NCBI GenBank assembly: GCA_035938175.1
Contig: DASZHD010000030.1
Span: forward strand, 62,001-126,000
Length of the DNA stretch: 64,000 nucleotides
Direction of reading: 5' to 3'
DNA from: DASRDE01 sp035938175
GTDB taxonomy: Bacteria; Vulcanimicrobiota; Vulcanimicrobiia; Vulcanimicrobiales; Vulcanimicrobiaceae
Position numbers and translations under genes: made by a program. Below the pieces are notes generated by a model. That model saw only the letters and a list, made by a program, of their open reading frames with translations. It was not told where the DNA came from and searched no databases. Below, piece by piece: positions 48,995 through 57,328 of this stretch. Each line of letters begins with the position of its first letter. The stretch's first letter is position 1.

Positions 48995-49774
48995 CTAGAA
49001 CAGCAGCGTCTTGAATTCTCCGGCCTGACGAAAACCTACGCGCGCGTACAACCGCAGCGCCGGTTCGTTGAAGCCGTTCACGTACAGTGAAAGCGACGGA
49101 TGCTCGCGTAACAATTCGTCGCACACGCCGTACAGCGCGCTTGCGGCAAATCCGCGGCCGCGCAATGCGGGTGGAGTCCAAATGCCCTGCAATTGCAGCG
49201 TTTCCGAACTGCGCGGCCCGGCGTTGCAGAAGAAGCTCAATCGGCCGTCCGTCTCGCCGACCCACCAGAGACCGCGGTCGATCATCATGCGGACGTTCGC
49301 ATTGAACTCTGCGGCGAAGGATCGCGGATCGTATTCCAGCTCGTGCTCGATCATTTTGGCCGAATTGTGTGCGACGGATTCCCATTCCGACGGGCGGGCG
49401 CGCCGCACAACGACCTCGCCGCGGCTGCCGCGAAGTGAGGGCCGATCGACTGCCAGCACGGGCTGGCTTTCGCGCACCAGCCGCGGCGGCGTATGCCACG
49501 CTTTCGCACGCGCCCAATACGCTTCGATCACGGCTTTCGGCCCGACGAGCATGCGCTCGAAACGGTATGCCGGCGCGACCTCCGCAAACGCGTCGACGAC
49601 CGAATCGTCGTCCGCCGCGAGAACGACTTGGCGTCCAAAAAACGCGACGCCTTTCACCTGCGCCGTTCTATCGAGATACACGTACAGCGCCGATCGCGTC
49701 GTCATCGATCGATCGCTGCTGATGATCCACGACAAAAAGACGTTGTCGAACGGCGCTTGCGCGAGATATGCCAA
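48995..49774 (-). CDS. GNAT-family N-acetyltransferase with N-terminal DUF4081-like region
   Basis: 259 residues from TTG 49774. The C-terminal half is a GNAT domain: LQGIWTPPALRGRGFAASALYGVCDELL (about 190-217) holds the acetyl-CoA loop, and SLYVNGFNEPALRLYARVGF follows. The N-terminal half resembles the DUF4081 domain paired with GNAT in actinobacterial-type proteins. The frame stays open to about 49823, encoding a plausible extra 16 residues that also fit, so the true start may be further left of the TTG with a rare codon. It follows the anti-sigma gene by 47 bp. Confidence 0.82.
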   Translation of the reverse strand: MAYLAQAPFDNVFLSWIISSDRSMTTRSALYVYLDRTAQVKGVAFFGRQVVLAADDDSVVDAFAEVAPAYRFERMLVGPKAVIEAYWARAKAWHTPPRLVRESQPVLAVDRPSLRGSRGEVVVRRARPSEWESVAHNSAKMIEHELEYDPRSFAAEFNANVRMMIDRGLWWVGETDGRLSFFCNAGPRSSETLQLQGIWTPPALRGRGFAASALYGVCDELLREHPSLSLYVNGFNEPALRLYARVGFRQAGEFKTLLF

Positions 49775-49821
49775 GGCCGCCCGCTCGTGTGCGCGAAGCA
49801 GCCGCTGGACACCGCTTTGCT

Positions 49822-50592
49822 TTACGTAAATTTCAGTACGAATGTCGGCTTGCTCGTCGGTTGCTTACTGCCGCCGTCCGGCTCAACGCTTACCGCGACG
49901 GCGACCACCGCTGAACCATTACCCGGAAGCGGCACCACCGCCACGCCTCCCGAGTTCGGTACGAAAGTTACCGACGGCGACATCTGCGTTGCACCTGCGT
50001 GCAGCGTCCATGCCTGATAGACTTTGCCTTTCGGCGGAGCGGGCAGCGCGTCCATCGCGATGTAGATCCGGCTCCCGTGCTTGACGACCTGACCATTTTC
50101 GACGGGGTAGCGCTGCGAATCGGGGGCTACCAAATCGGCCATTTCCAGGCGTTGAATGGCAAGCTGGCGCGCGAGCTGCGTTTTGTTGGCGTTGAGCTGC
50201 GCGATCGTCGATTGCGACGCGTGAATTTCTTCATTCAGCGAAATGTTGAAAATCGAGGTTACCAGCGCCAACACGACGCACGCCGCGGCGACGGCGTATG
50301 CCGGCCAAACGATTGGCCGCACCGCGCGTATCTCGCCGACGTTCGGCCGGATCTGCGCCATGATTCGTTTTTTCAGCAAGGGACTGGGTGGGGCGATCGC
50401 TCCGCTCCTTGCATCTTCGCACGCCTCGGCGGAGTATCCGAGGGCTTCCGCCGCCGGAGCCAGGTCGCGATACTCGCGGCGGCATTCTTCGCACGTCTTC
50501 AGATGCGAACGCACCGCCTGCGCCTCCTGAGGCGAAAGCGATCCCAACGCGTACACGGCGACCGATTCCAGCATCGACTCGTGCGAGTTCAT
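49822..50592 (-). CDS. RskA-type anti-sigma factor with zinc-finger domain
   Basis: 256 residues. A cytosolic zinc-binding anti-sigma domain (about 5-60, with HLKTCEECR) is followed by a membrane helix (about 96-116, WPAYAVAAACVVLALVTSIF), a coiled stretch with leucine repeats, and an extracytoplasmic RskA C-terminal domain with KVYQAWTLHAG. It holds the sigma factor encoded just upstream until a signal triggers its cleavage. Overlaps the sigma gene by 4 bp. Confidence 0.9.
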   Translation of the reverse strand: MNSHESMLESVAVYALGSLSPQEAQAVRSHLKTCEECRREYRDLAPAAEALGYSAEACEDARSGAIAPPSPLLKKRIMAQIRPNVGEIRAVRPIVWPAYAVAAACVVLALVTSIFNISLNEEIHASQSTIAQLNANKTQLARQLAIQRLEMADLVAPDSQRYPVENGQVVKHGSRIYIAMDALPAPPKGKVYQAWTLHAGATQMSPSVTFVPNSGGVAVVPLPGNGSAVVAVAVSVEPDGGSKQPTSKPTFVLKFT

Positions 50593-51119
50593 ACCGTCAC
50601 CGTACCCTCGAGCGCGGAGCGCAATCGACGCAAGCCGCTGCGGATCCGCGTTTTGACCGTGCCGAGCGGCACGCCGGAGCGCCGCGAAATTTCTTCGTAC
50701 GTGATGCCGCCGAAGAAGCCCATTTCGATCGGTTCGCGCTGGTCGGCCGGAAGCGCCGCGAGCGCGTTGCGTACGCGCGCCGCATCGAGCGTTGCGAAAG
50801 CGCGCTCCTCGAGTTGATCGGTATCGGGCAGTGTGTCTGACAATTCATCATAATTGCGGGATTTGCTGCGGAGCAGATCGAGCGCGCGGTTACGCGCGAT
50901 ACGAACGACCCAACCGGCAAAGTTTCCCGATTCGAACAACTCGGGCGAACTCCAAATTTTTAAAAAGACTGCTTGCGTGACGTCCTCCGCACTGGCAGCG
51001 TCTCCCAGCATACGCAAAGCTACGCCGTACACCAAGCGGTGATACGCGTCGTAAAGCGCCTCGAATGCCGAGGCATCGCGCCTGCGCACGCGCGCCATGA
51101 GGCGGGTTGCGTCGTCCAC
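50589..51119 (-). CDS. ECF-type RNA polymerase sigma factor
   Basis: 176 residues. Region 2: FEALYDAYHRLVYGVALRMLGDAASAEDVTQAVFLKIW (about 17-54). Region 4: LAALPADQREPIEMGFFGGITYEEISRRSGVPLGTVKTRIRSGLRRLR with a helix-turn-helix. No extra domains. GTG 51119 gives a full region 2; the frame to 51416 overlaps the divergent sirtuin. Paired with the RskA-type anti-sigma gene immediately downstream. Its own promoter targets cannot be identified here. Confidence 0.93.
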   Translation of the reverse strand: MDDATRLMARVRRRDASAFEALYDAYHRLVYGVALRMLGDAASAEDVTQAVFLKIWSSPELFESGNFAGWVVRIARNRALDLLRSKSRNYDELSDTLPDTDQLEERAFATLDAARVRNALAALPADQREPIEMGFFGGITYEEISRRSGVPLGTVKTRIRSGLRRLRSALEGTVTV

Positions 51120-51179
51120 TCTACAGTCTTTCGCTTCATCGGGAGCGTCCCCCGGGTCTGTAACGAACGACCCGCTACG

Positions 51180-51899
51180 ATGGATGGTTTGACGGAAGCA
51201 TTGGGCGCGGCGCGTTCGGTTTTCGTTCTGAGCGGAGCCGGAATGTCGGCTGAAAGCGGCTTGCCCACGTTCCGCGGAGCGGGCGGGTATTGGGAGCGCC
51301 ACCGCGTTGAGGATCTGGCCTCGCCGGCTGGGTTCGCGCGGGACCCTCGCTTGGTCTGGCGCTGGTACAACGAACGAATCGCCAAATACCGCAGTGCAGT
51401 GCCGAACGCGGGGCACGTTGCGCTCGCGCGGCTCGAGCGCATCGTTCCGGAATTCACGCTAGCGACGCAGAACGTGGACTCGCTTCACCACGCCGCGGGA
51501 AGCCGGAACGTCTTGGAGCTGCACGGGCATTTGCGCGAGGCGCGATGCACCGGCTGCGGCGCAACGTATCCGTTGACGGATGGACTGCCCGAGGATTGCA
51601 TCGGGCACGAGTGCGGCGGCTTGTTTCGCCCGCAAGTGGTGTGGTTCGGCGAAGCGCTGCCGGCGGACGTTCTGCAGCGCGCTGCAGAGGCCGCTTCTAC
51701 TGCAGATGTGATCCTCGTCGCCGGAACTTCTGCGCAGGTTTATCCCGCTGCCGCGCTTGCATTCCAAAACGATCGCGCCTTCGTCGCAGAGATTAATCCG
51801 AACGCGACGGCAATCAGCGAGCGCTGCGACGTGGTCATCCGCGAGGGCGTGGCGGCGGCTTTACCGCGGATTGTGGATGCGGTCGCCTTGTCATCCTGA
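51180..51899 (+). CDS. Sir2-family NAD-dependent protein deacylase
   Basis: 239 residues. NAD-binding GAGMSAESGLPTFRG (about residues 19-33), catalytic His in LELHGHLREA, NVDSLHHAAG and a zinc module with Cys in ARCTGCG and two later cysteines (DCIGHECGG). It removes acetyl or other acyl groups from lysines, and in bacteria often activates acetyl-CoA synthetase, which would fit the acetate genes in this window (inference). Its last four codons and TGA are encoded by the start of a repeat element. Confidence 0.92.
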   Translation: MDGLTEALGAARSVFVLSGAGMSAESGLPTFRGAGGYWERHRVEDLASPAGFARDPRLVWRWYNERIAKYRSAVPNAGHVALARLERIVPEFTLATQNVDSLHHAAGSRNVLELHGHLREARCTGCGATYPLTDGLPEDCIGHECGGLFRPQVVWFGEALPADVLQRAAEAASTADVILVAGTSAQVYPAAALAFQNDRAFVAEINPNATAISERCDVVIREGVAAALPRIVDAVALSS

Positions 51900-52006
51900 G
51901 GTATCGAAGTCATCCTGAGGTATCGAAGGACCCTGAGGAATCGAAGGGCGCTTGCGATCAGTTCTCCCCTCGATACCTCGGGGTGGTTCGATACCTCACC
52001 ATGACA
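51890..52006. repeat. inverted-repeat intergenic element, copy 1
   Basis: Two tandem TCATCCTGAGGTATCGAAG units (starting 51891 and 51911), the core CCCTGAGGAATCGAAGGGC and then the inverted arm CGATACCTC twice, ending CACCATGAC. It lies between the stops of the sirtuin (51899) and the convergent cyclase-like gene (52008), overlapping the sirtuin stop. Same family as the element at 62701-62889. Confidence 0.85.
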
Positions 52007-52007
52007 G

Positions 52008-53060
52008 CTACTCCGTAGCGCGATAACCGGGAAGCGGCGGCAACGGCGCCAGCGCCGATTGCTGCGGCTCTTCGTAGTCTCCAATCAACGCAGGCGGCTC
52101 GGGCATTGCGGCGAGCATGTCGTCGAAGCTCGAAAACGTGCGCGACGGGGCCGTCTTTGCGGCTGCAGCGGGCGGTTCGGGAGCTTCCGGCGCCACGACG
52201 GTTTGCAGTGCGGAGATCTGTGCGGGGAGATGGAGCAGCTCTTCCTGCACGCGTTTCGTCGCGCCACGAACGATGTACGCGCGCTGTAAGCGTTTCAATC
52301 CCGCCAGCGGAAGTGTGTCGATCGGAACGCCGACGAAAAATTCGCGAACCGGTTCAAACGTCGAAGCGGCTGCAACGATCGGGGCGTTCACGTCTTCAGC
52401 CGCCTGTTGCAGACGCGCGGCAACGGTTGCGGGATTGCCGACGACGGCGAATTCGCGCCGCTGAGCAAAACCGACTTCACCCGCGACGACGTTTCCGGTA
52501 TTTACTCCCACGTATACTTCGAACGGGCGCCGCCCTTGCGCTTGCCACCGCGAATTCATTGCATTTGCCAAACGAACGATGCGAAGCGCGGCACGCAGCG
52601 CGCGGTCCTCTTGAAACGCTTCGGAGGTCAAGACACCGAACACGGCCGTTATCCCATCCGAATGCAGCCGTTCGATGACGCCGCCGTGCCGCACGATTGC
52701 ACGCCCTGCAACCGCGTAAAATTCGTTGAGATGCCGCAAGGTATCCTCGGGCCCCAGTTCCTCGGCGAAAAAACCGAAGTTGCGGATGCGCGCGCATAAT
52801 ACCGTTGCATAGTGCTGCTGCGCCCACAGCAGGCGCAGATCGCGCCGTGCGAGGATTTCGCCGACGACTTGCTCCGGAACGTAACGCGAGAAGAGTTCGC
52901 GAATCCGCTTCAGCTCGGAGCGCTCGTTGAAATACCGCCACGCAAGGAAAGCGACGGCGGCGGCCAGCGCGGTGAGCCCGGAGCCGATCAGCAAGAGGAC
53001 CATTCGATCGGGTTTTCGGCCGATCCGCCGGGCGGACTTATGGGCGAGGCTTCGGCGCAT
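52008..53060 (-). CDS. membrane-anchored class III nucleotide-cyclase-like protein, probably inactive
   Basis: 350 residues. One membrane helix (about 20-42), a signalling linker (RIRELFSRYVPEQVVGEIL) and a class III cyclase domain (about 82-215). The second metal Asp (Asp135, LHSDGITAVFG) is present, but the first, normally in a FxDIxGFT strand, is replaced by Arg91 (CARIRNFGFF). Catalysis is therefore doubtful. A Pro/Ala-rich tail follows. ATG 53060 is chosen; ATG 53003 begins at the helix and ATG 53084 would overlap the divergent gene start. Confidence 0.8.
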   Translation of the reverse strand: MRRSLAHKSARRIGRKPDRMVLLLIGSGLTALAAAVAFLAWRYFNERSELKRIRELFSRYVPEQVVGEILARRDLRLLWAQQHYATVLCARIRNFGFFAEELGPEDTLRHLNEFYAVAGRAIVRHGGVIERLHSDGITAVFGVLTSEAFQEDRALRAALRIVRLANAMNSRWQAQGRRPFEVYVGVNTGNVVAGEVGFAQRREFAVVGNPATVAARLQQAAEDVNAPIVAAASTFEPVREFFVGVPIDTLPLAGLKRLQRAYIVRGATKRVQEELLHLPAQISALQTVVAPEAPEPPAAAAKTAPSRTFSSFDDMLAAMPEPPALIGDYEEPQQSALAPLPPLPGYRATE

Positions 53061-53082
53061 GGGCCGTCGTAGGTCGCACGCC

Positions 53083-53436
53083 ATGGACCCGCTCGAACGG
53101 ATTCGGTCGCACATTGCGGATTTTGCCGGTTTTGACGGCGCTGAAGCCCGCCGCCGTTCGGACCAGCAGATTCGATCCTACGCCGGCGAAAAGCTCATTC
53201 CGCTGCGCGACGGCTCGATTCCCGACGACCGCCGGCAGCTGCTGGACCGGCTGCTGCTGCGGTCCGAGTTCGCCAATCAGCGCGCATTTCACGGCTTTGA
53301 CGACGAGGCGTCGGCCGAGCAGATCGCACGGGTCGCCGCTGCCGACGCCGACTTGCTCGATGCTGCGGACGCGGGCGACCTGGATGCGCTCGATCGCGCG
53401 TACGACGCCCGCGACGCCGCCATGCAGGGACAATGA
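53083..53436 (+). CDS. hypothetical acidic/helical protein
   Basis: 117 residues, soluble, rich in Asp, Arg and Ala. Segment RRSDQQIRSYAGEKLIPLRDGSIPDDRRQLLDRLLLRSEFANQRAFHGFDD is well ordered, and the end is a run of short Ala/Asp helices. No family recognised. ATG 53083 is the first start after the divergent cyclase-like gene. Its 3' end overlaps the GH20 gene by 4 bp, so it is the first gene of a long rightward operon. Confidence 0.6.
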   Translation: MDPLERIRSHIADFAGFDGAEARRRSDQQIRSYAGEKLIPLRDGSIPDDRRQLLDRLLLRSEFANQRAFHGFDDEASAEQIARVAAADADLLDAADAGDLDALDRAYDARDAAMQGQ

Positions 53437-55334
53437 TCGCTTCGGCTGCCGCCGCGGCTGCGCTTCATCTTTTACCTGGGCCACAAGGCATCTCCGCCGA
53501 GCAATGCGCAAACCCGTTCCACTTTACACGCGCGTTGCGCGTTGCGCGCGGATTCGATCCCGGCGCGCAAGACGAGATCGACGAACGCTGGTCGGCGGTG
53601 CACATTCCCAAACTTTCGCAAACATCCGCCGCGACTGACGTGCGCGTCGTTCACCAGACGATGCAGGCGCAAGCGTATCGCTTGGAAACGTCGGCAGACG
53701 GAGCGGTCCGCATCACGGCGGGCGACTCCTCCGGCGTTTTTTACGCGGCGATGACCCTGGCGCAATTACCGCAGCGTTCGGCATCCGGCTGGATTCTGCC
53801 GTGCGTGCGAATCGACGATGCGCCTGCATTGCGCTGGCGCGTGCTGATGGACGACGTTTCGCGCGGTCCGCTGCCGACGATGCGGTATTTCGAAGAACGG
53901 ATTCGTACGATCGCGGCGTTCAAGATGAACGGGTACTCGCCGATGATGGAGCACGTATTCGTCGATCCGCGCAATCCGCTTCCGGCTCCGCTCGACGGCA
54001 TAACGCCGGAACAGTTGCACGTTCTGGACGTCTATGCGCGACGTTTTCACGTCGCGCTGATTCCGGCGCAGCAAACCTTCGCGCACATGCACAACACGCT
54101 GGCGATCGAACGATACGCCGCAGCCGCCGATCTGCCGCATGCGTTTTTCATGCGTCCGGAGTCGCCGGTCACGCAGGAGTACTTGCGCGACGTTATCGGC
54201 GCCGAGCTGCAGGCGGTTCCGCATCCGCCGTTCTTTCACATCATGTCGGACGAGGCGTCCGCTTCGGCTTCGCAATTTGCAAGTCACGTGCAGGCAATGA
54301 AGGCGCTCGTGAAGCCGTCCGGCGCGAAAGTCGCGATCTGGGACGATGCGCTGCAGCGGGATCCCGCGGTGGCCGCGCTGCTTCCGCGAGATACCGTCGT
54401 AACGACGTACCACTACGACGTCGAGCCGTCGTACGCGCGATATATCGCAAATGTCGCGCGCGGCGGCTTTTCGCAGATGGTCGCGCCGTCCGCCCAAAAT
54501 TATAACGAGGTATTCCCCGACGTAACGATCGCGCTGGCGAACGAAAACGGCCTGATCTCCGACGGCAAGGCAGCGCACGTCCTCGGCCTGTACGAATCGG
54601 TTTGGCACGACGACGGTCAGTCGCTGTTCGAGTCGACGTGGTTTCCCGTGCTGTACGCCGCAGCAAGCGCGTGGGAAGCGCAGCCTGTTCCGGCCGCGCG
54701 CTTCACCGCCGATTTTCCGTTCGCGTTTTTCGGCAGCAGCGACTCGCGTTTTGGAACGGACGTGCTGGACTTGGCCGACGCGCAATCGCGCGTAGCCAAG
54801 CACGAGTATGCCGGCAGCGATTACTACCTGTGGTCCGATGCGTTCGATTCGCGCGTCGCTTCACGGCTGTCCGCCGCGGATTTGCATGCGGTGCGGTTGG
54901 AGGCAGAAAACGTCGAGGAACATCTGCTCCGGAACATCCCGCCGCTCCACGCCGGCACGGCGCGCGCCATGTTTCTGGCTGCCCGCACCTTCGACGTGCT
55001 CGGCCGTAAGTATCAGGCGGCAAGCGAGATCGCGCAGTACTACGCGCAAGCGCAGTCGTTGCTTGCAGCGGGCAAACCGGCCGAACGCGACTTATATTGG
55101 TGCAAGTATTGGTTCTGGGAATTGCGCGACGACTTCGAGACGCTCGCAGACCTGTACGCGCGCGCTTGGCTGTACGAAGATCGCTCCGGGCACTTAGCGT
55201 CCAATCTCGAACGCTATCATCTGGAGGCCCAGCGTGACATCCTTCGTGCCGACCGGATGAACGCGGTGACGTTCGAGGACTACGAACGTCAGCATACACT
55301 TCCCGATCTTCGTTCGATCGTCGGTTCGCCGTGA
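53433..55334 (+). CDS. GH20 beta-N-acetylhexosaminidase
   Basis: 633 residues. A GH20b-like N-terminal domain (about 20-125, with the family pattern GVFYAAMTLAQLP) precedes the catalytic barrel: LRWRVLMDDVSRGPLPTMRYFEERIRTIAAFKMNGYSPMMEH, then the catalytic pair Asp273-Glu274 in HIMSDEAS. GH20 enzymes use the substrate's acetamido group and release GlcNAc or GalNAc from chito-oligosaccharides, glycans or peptidoglycan fragments. A hydrophobic start (about 1-15) is too short to be a clear signal peptide. The C-terminal helical region is longer than usual. It overlaps the transporter gene (GTGA). Confidence 0.88.
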   Translation: MIASAAAAAALHLLPGPQGISAEQCANPFHFTRALRVARGFDPGAQDEIDERWSAVHIPKLSQTSAATDVRVVHQTMQAQAYRLETSADGAVRITAGDSSGVFYAAMTLAQLPQRSASGWILPCVRIDDAPALRWRVLMDDVSRGPLPTMRYFEERIRTIAAFKMNGYSPMMEHVFVDPRNPLPAPLDGITPEQLHVLDVYARRFHVALIPAQQTFAHMHNTLAIERYAAAADLPHAFFMRPESPVTQEYLRDVIGAELQAVPHPPFFHIMSDEASASASQFASHVQAMKALVKPSGAKVAIWDDALQRDPAVAALLPRDTVVTTYHYDVEPSYARYIANVARGGFSQMVAPSAQNYNEVFPDVTIALANENGLISDGKAAHVLGLYESVWHDDGQSLFESTWFPVLYAAASAWEAQPVPAARFTADFPFAFFGSSDSRFGTDVLDLADAQSRVAKHEYAGSDYYLWSDAFDSRVASRLSAADLHAVRLEAENVEEHLLRNIPPLHAGTARAMFLAARTFDVLGRKYQAASEIAQYYAQAQSLLAAGKPAERDLYWCKYWFWELRDDFETLADLYARAWLYEDRSGHLASNLERYHLEAQRDILRADRMNAVTFEDYERQHTLPDLRSIVGSP

Positions 55335-57328
55335 TTGCGGCGCTCGGCATTCTTGCCGTATTCCTGATCTTCGCGGTACTGATGTATACGCGCATCGTTC
55401 CGGCACTGATCGCCGTTCCCGCGATGGCCGTCGTCATGTCGTTCGTCGCGGGCGTGTCGCCCGCAAACGTGGGCGACGTGATCGTTACCGGTGCATCTTC
55501 GCTCGCGCAAGTTTACGTGGCGGTCATCTTCGGCGCGCTGTTGGGACGCGTGACGCTGGATACCGGCATCGCGAAAAGCATCGTCAATTTTGCGGCGGAA
55601 TTCGGCGGAGAACAGCCGCTTGCGGTGTCTCTGCTCATGAGCGCGGTCGTCGCGCTGCTGTTCGTATCGCTGAGCGGGCTCGGCGCCATCATCATGGTCG
55701 GATCGATCGTCTTGCCGATCATGATGACCACCGGCGTCCCGCGGAAAATCGCGGCGACGCTGTTTCTGATGGCATTCGCGCTCGGATACATTTTCAATAT
55801 CGTCAACTGGAAGTTTTACACGCAGTACTTCGGCGTCAGCCAGCAGTACCTATACCGGTACGCCCTGGTGCTCGCCGTCATCGACGCGCTTGCGCTGTTG
55901 ATATACGCGGCCATTTCATTTTCGCGCTCACGCGATTACGCGACGTGGGCTGTCGATAGCGAAAAACGCGTGCGGACCGTTCCGTGGTTTGCCCTGATTA
56001 CCCCCGTACTGCCGATTGCGCTGTACTTCGTACTGCATATCGAGCCGATAGTCGCGTTTTTGATATCGGCGATTTACGGTGCGCTGTGCACGCGTCCGTC
56101 GAAAGCGATTTCCACGTTAGTCGCCGCAGCGATTCGCGGGGTCGAGGACGTAGCGCCGGCGATCGTGCTGTTCGTCGGCATCGGCATGTTGCTCACCGCA
56201 ACACGGCAACCGCAGTTCGCCGCGGCGATGCGTCCGATCTTCTCGTCCAGCGTGTTTCACAATCCGCTCGCCTACGTCGTGCTATTCGGGCTGCTCAGTC
56301 CGCTCGCGCTCTATCGCGGGCCGCTGAACCCTGTGGGCGTCGGCATCGCCGTCTTCACCGTCCTTCTGACCGCCCACGTCCTTCCGCCCGTCGTGCTCGT
56401 TGCGGCGATAATGGCGGTCGTTCAGGTGCAGAACGTGTGCGACCCCACGAACACGGCAAACGTTTGGGTGGCCAACTACACGGGCGTGCACATCGAAGAA
56501 ATCACGAAGCGGACGTTGCCGTATCAAGTGTGCGTTGCGACGGCGGCCTGCATTGCCGTGGCGCTCTTTTCGCCCAAGCTGTTCGGACTGAACGCCTTTG
56601 GCCCGGCTGCGGAGCCGGCTGCCGCCGCCACGTTGCCTCCGGCCGGTCTTTTCGCCGGCGCCGATGCCGTCGGAAACATCGCGGTGGGAGACGATGGAAG
56701 CGCCGACGGACGGCGCGCCGCCGCGACCGCGTCTTCTCTCCTTCGCAGCGGAGAGGTCCGCGCGTTCCTGTTGCAAACGAATCCGGCTATGGGCGACTGT
56801 TCGCGCAAACGGTACGCGGGGTACGCCGCTTTTTCGTCGACGCGGTTTTCACTGATCGAGGGAACAGACGTCGATATCGGCTTGCGCCTGTACGATTGCG
56901 GCGGATGGCAGGTCGGAGAGTGGCACGAGCACGACGTGTTTGCGGCGCCTGCCCCGGCGGACATCGATACGCTTGCTGCGCGCGACGTCGCGCGCTTGCA
57001 CGAGTGGGCGCGGGATAATCCGCAACGGTGGCAGCACTTTGTGCTGCAAGGCCTTGCGTACGCGCCGGGCGATCCGCCCACATACTATTACGCCTTGTAC
57101 AAAACGGTAGACGGCAACATGCGCGCGTACGTCCGCAGCGGCGGACCGGCTTACGACGCGGGAATGCGCACGGACGACATCGTGAACAAGGTAGACGGAA
57201 AATTTTGGTGGGAGTACGGTACGTACCAAACGCAGGCCCGCGCGTACGACGGCAAGCCCCATTCGTTCGAGCTCCAGCGCGGTTCGCAAACGCTGGAGAT
57301 ACAATTGGGAGCGCCCTTTACGTCATGA
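55331..57328 (+). CDS. ion-transporter-like membrane protein fused to a C-terminal PDZ domain
   Basis: 665 residues. Residues about 1-430 form 11 or so membrane helices in the pattern of CitMHS/GntP-type anion transporters, with SLSGLGAIIMVGSIVLPIMM and GPLNPVGVGIAVFTVLL as the likely re-entrant loops. A soluble part (about 450-665) follows, ending in a PDZ domain (GGPAYDAGMRTDDIVNKVDG). PDZ domains normally recruit or gate proteases, so fusion to a carrier is unusual. Substrate is probably an organic anion or amino sugar acid. GTG 55331 and ATG 57325 overlap the neighbours by 4 bp. Confidence 0.7.
   Translation: MIAALGILAVFLIFAVLMYTRIVPALIAVPAMAVVMSFVAGVSPANVGDVIVTGASSLAQVYVAVIFGALLGRVTLDTGIAKSIVNFAAEFGGEQPLAVSLLMSAVVALLFVSLSGLGAIIMVGSIVLPIMMTTGVPRKIAATLFLMAFALGYIFNIVNWKFYTQYFGVSQQYLYRYALVLAVIDALALLIYAAISFSRSRDYATWAVDSEKRVRTVPWFALITPVLPIALYFVLHIEPIVAFLISAIYGALCTRPSKAISTLVAAAIRGVEDVAPAIVLFVGIGMLLTATRQPQFAAAMRPIFSSSVFHNPLAYVVLFGLLSPLALYRGPLNPVGVGIAVFTVLLTAHVLPPVVLVAAIMAVVQVQNVCDPTNTANVWVANYTGVHIEEITKRTLPYQVCVATAACIAVALFSPKLFGLNAFGPAAEPAAAATLPPAGLFAGADAVGNIAVGDDGSADGRRAAATASSLLRSGEVRAFLLQTNPAMGDCSRKRYAGYAAFSSTRFSLIEGTDVDIGLRLYDCGGWQVGEWHEHDVFAAPAPADIDTLAARDVARLHEWARDNPQRWQHFVLQGLAYAPGDPPTYYYALYKTVDGNMRAYVRSGGPAYDAGMRTDDIVNKVDGKFWWEYGTYQTQARAYDGKPHSFELQRGSQTLEIQLGAPFTS

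Noticed and set aside
53766..54803. Minus-strand 345-codon frame opposite the GH20 gene
   Set aside because: Arg/His-rich shadow of the hexosaminidase gene, no recognisable domain.
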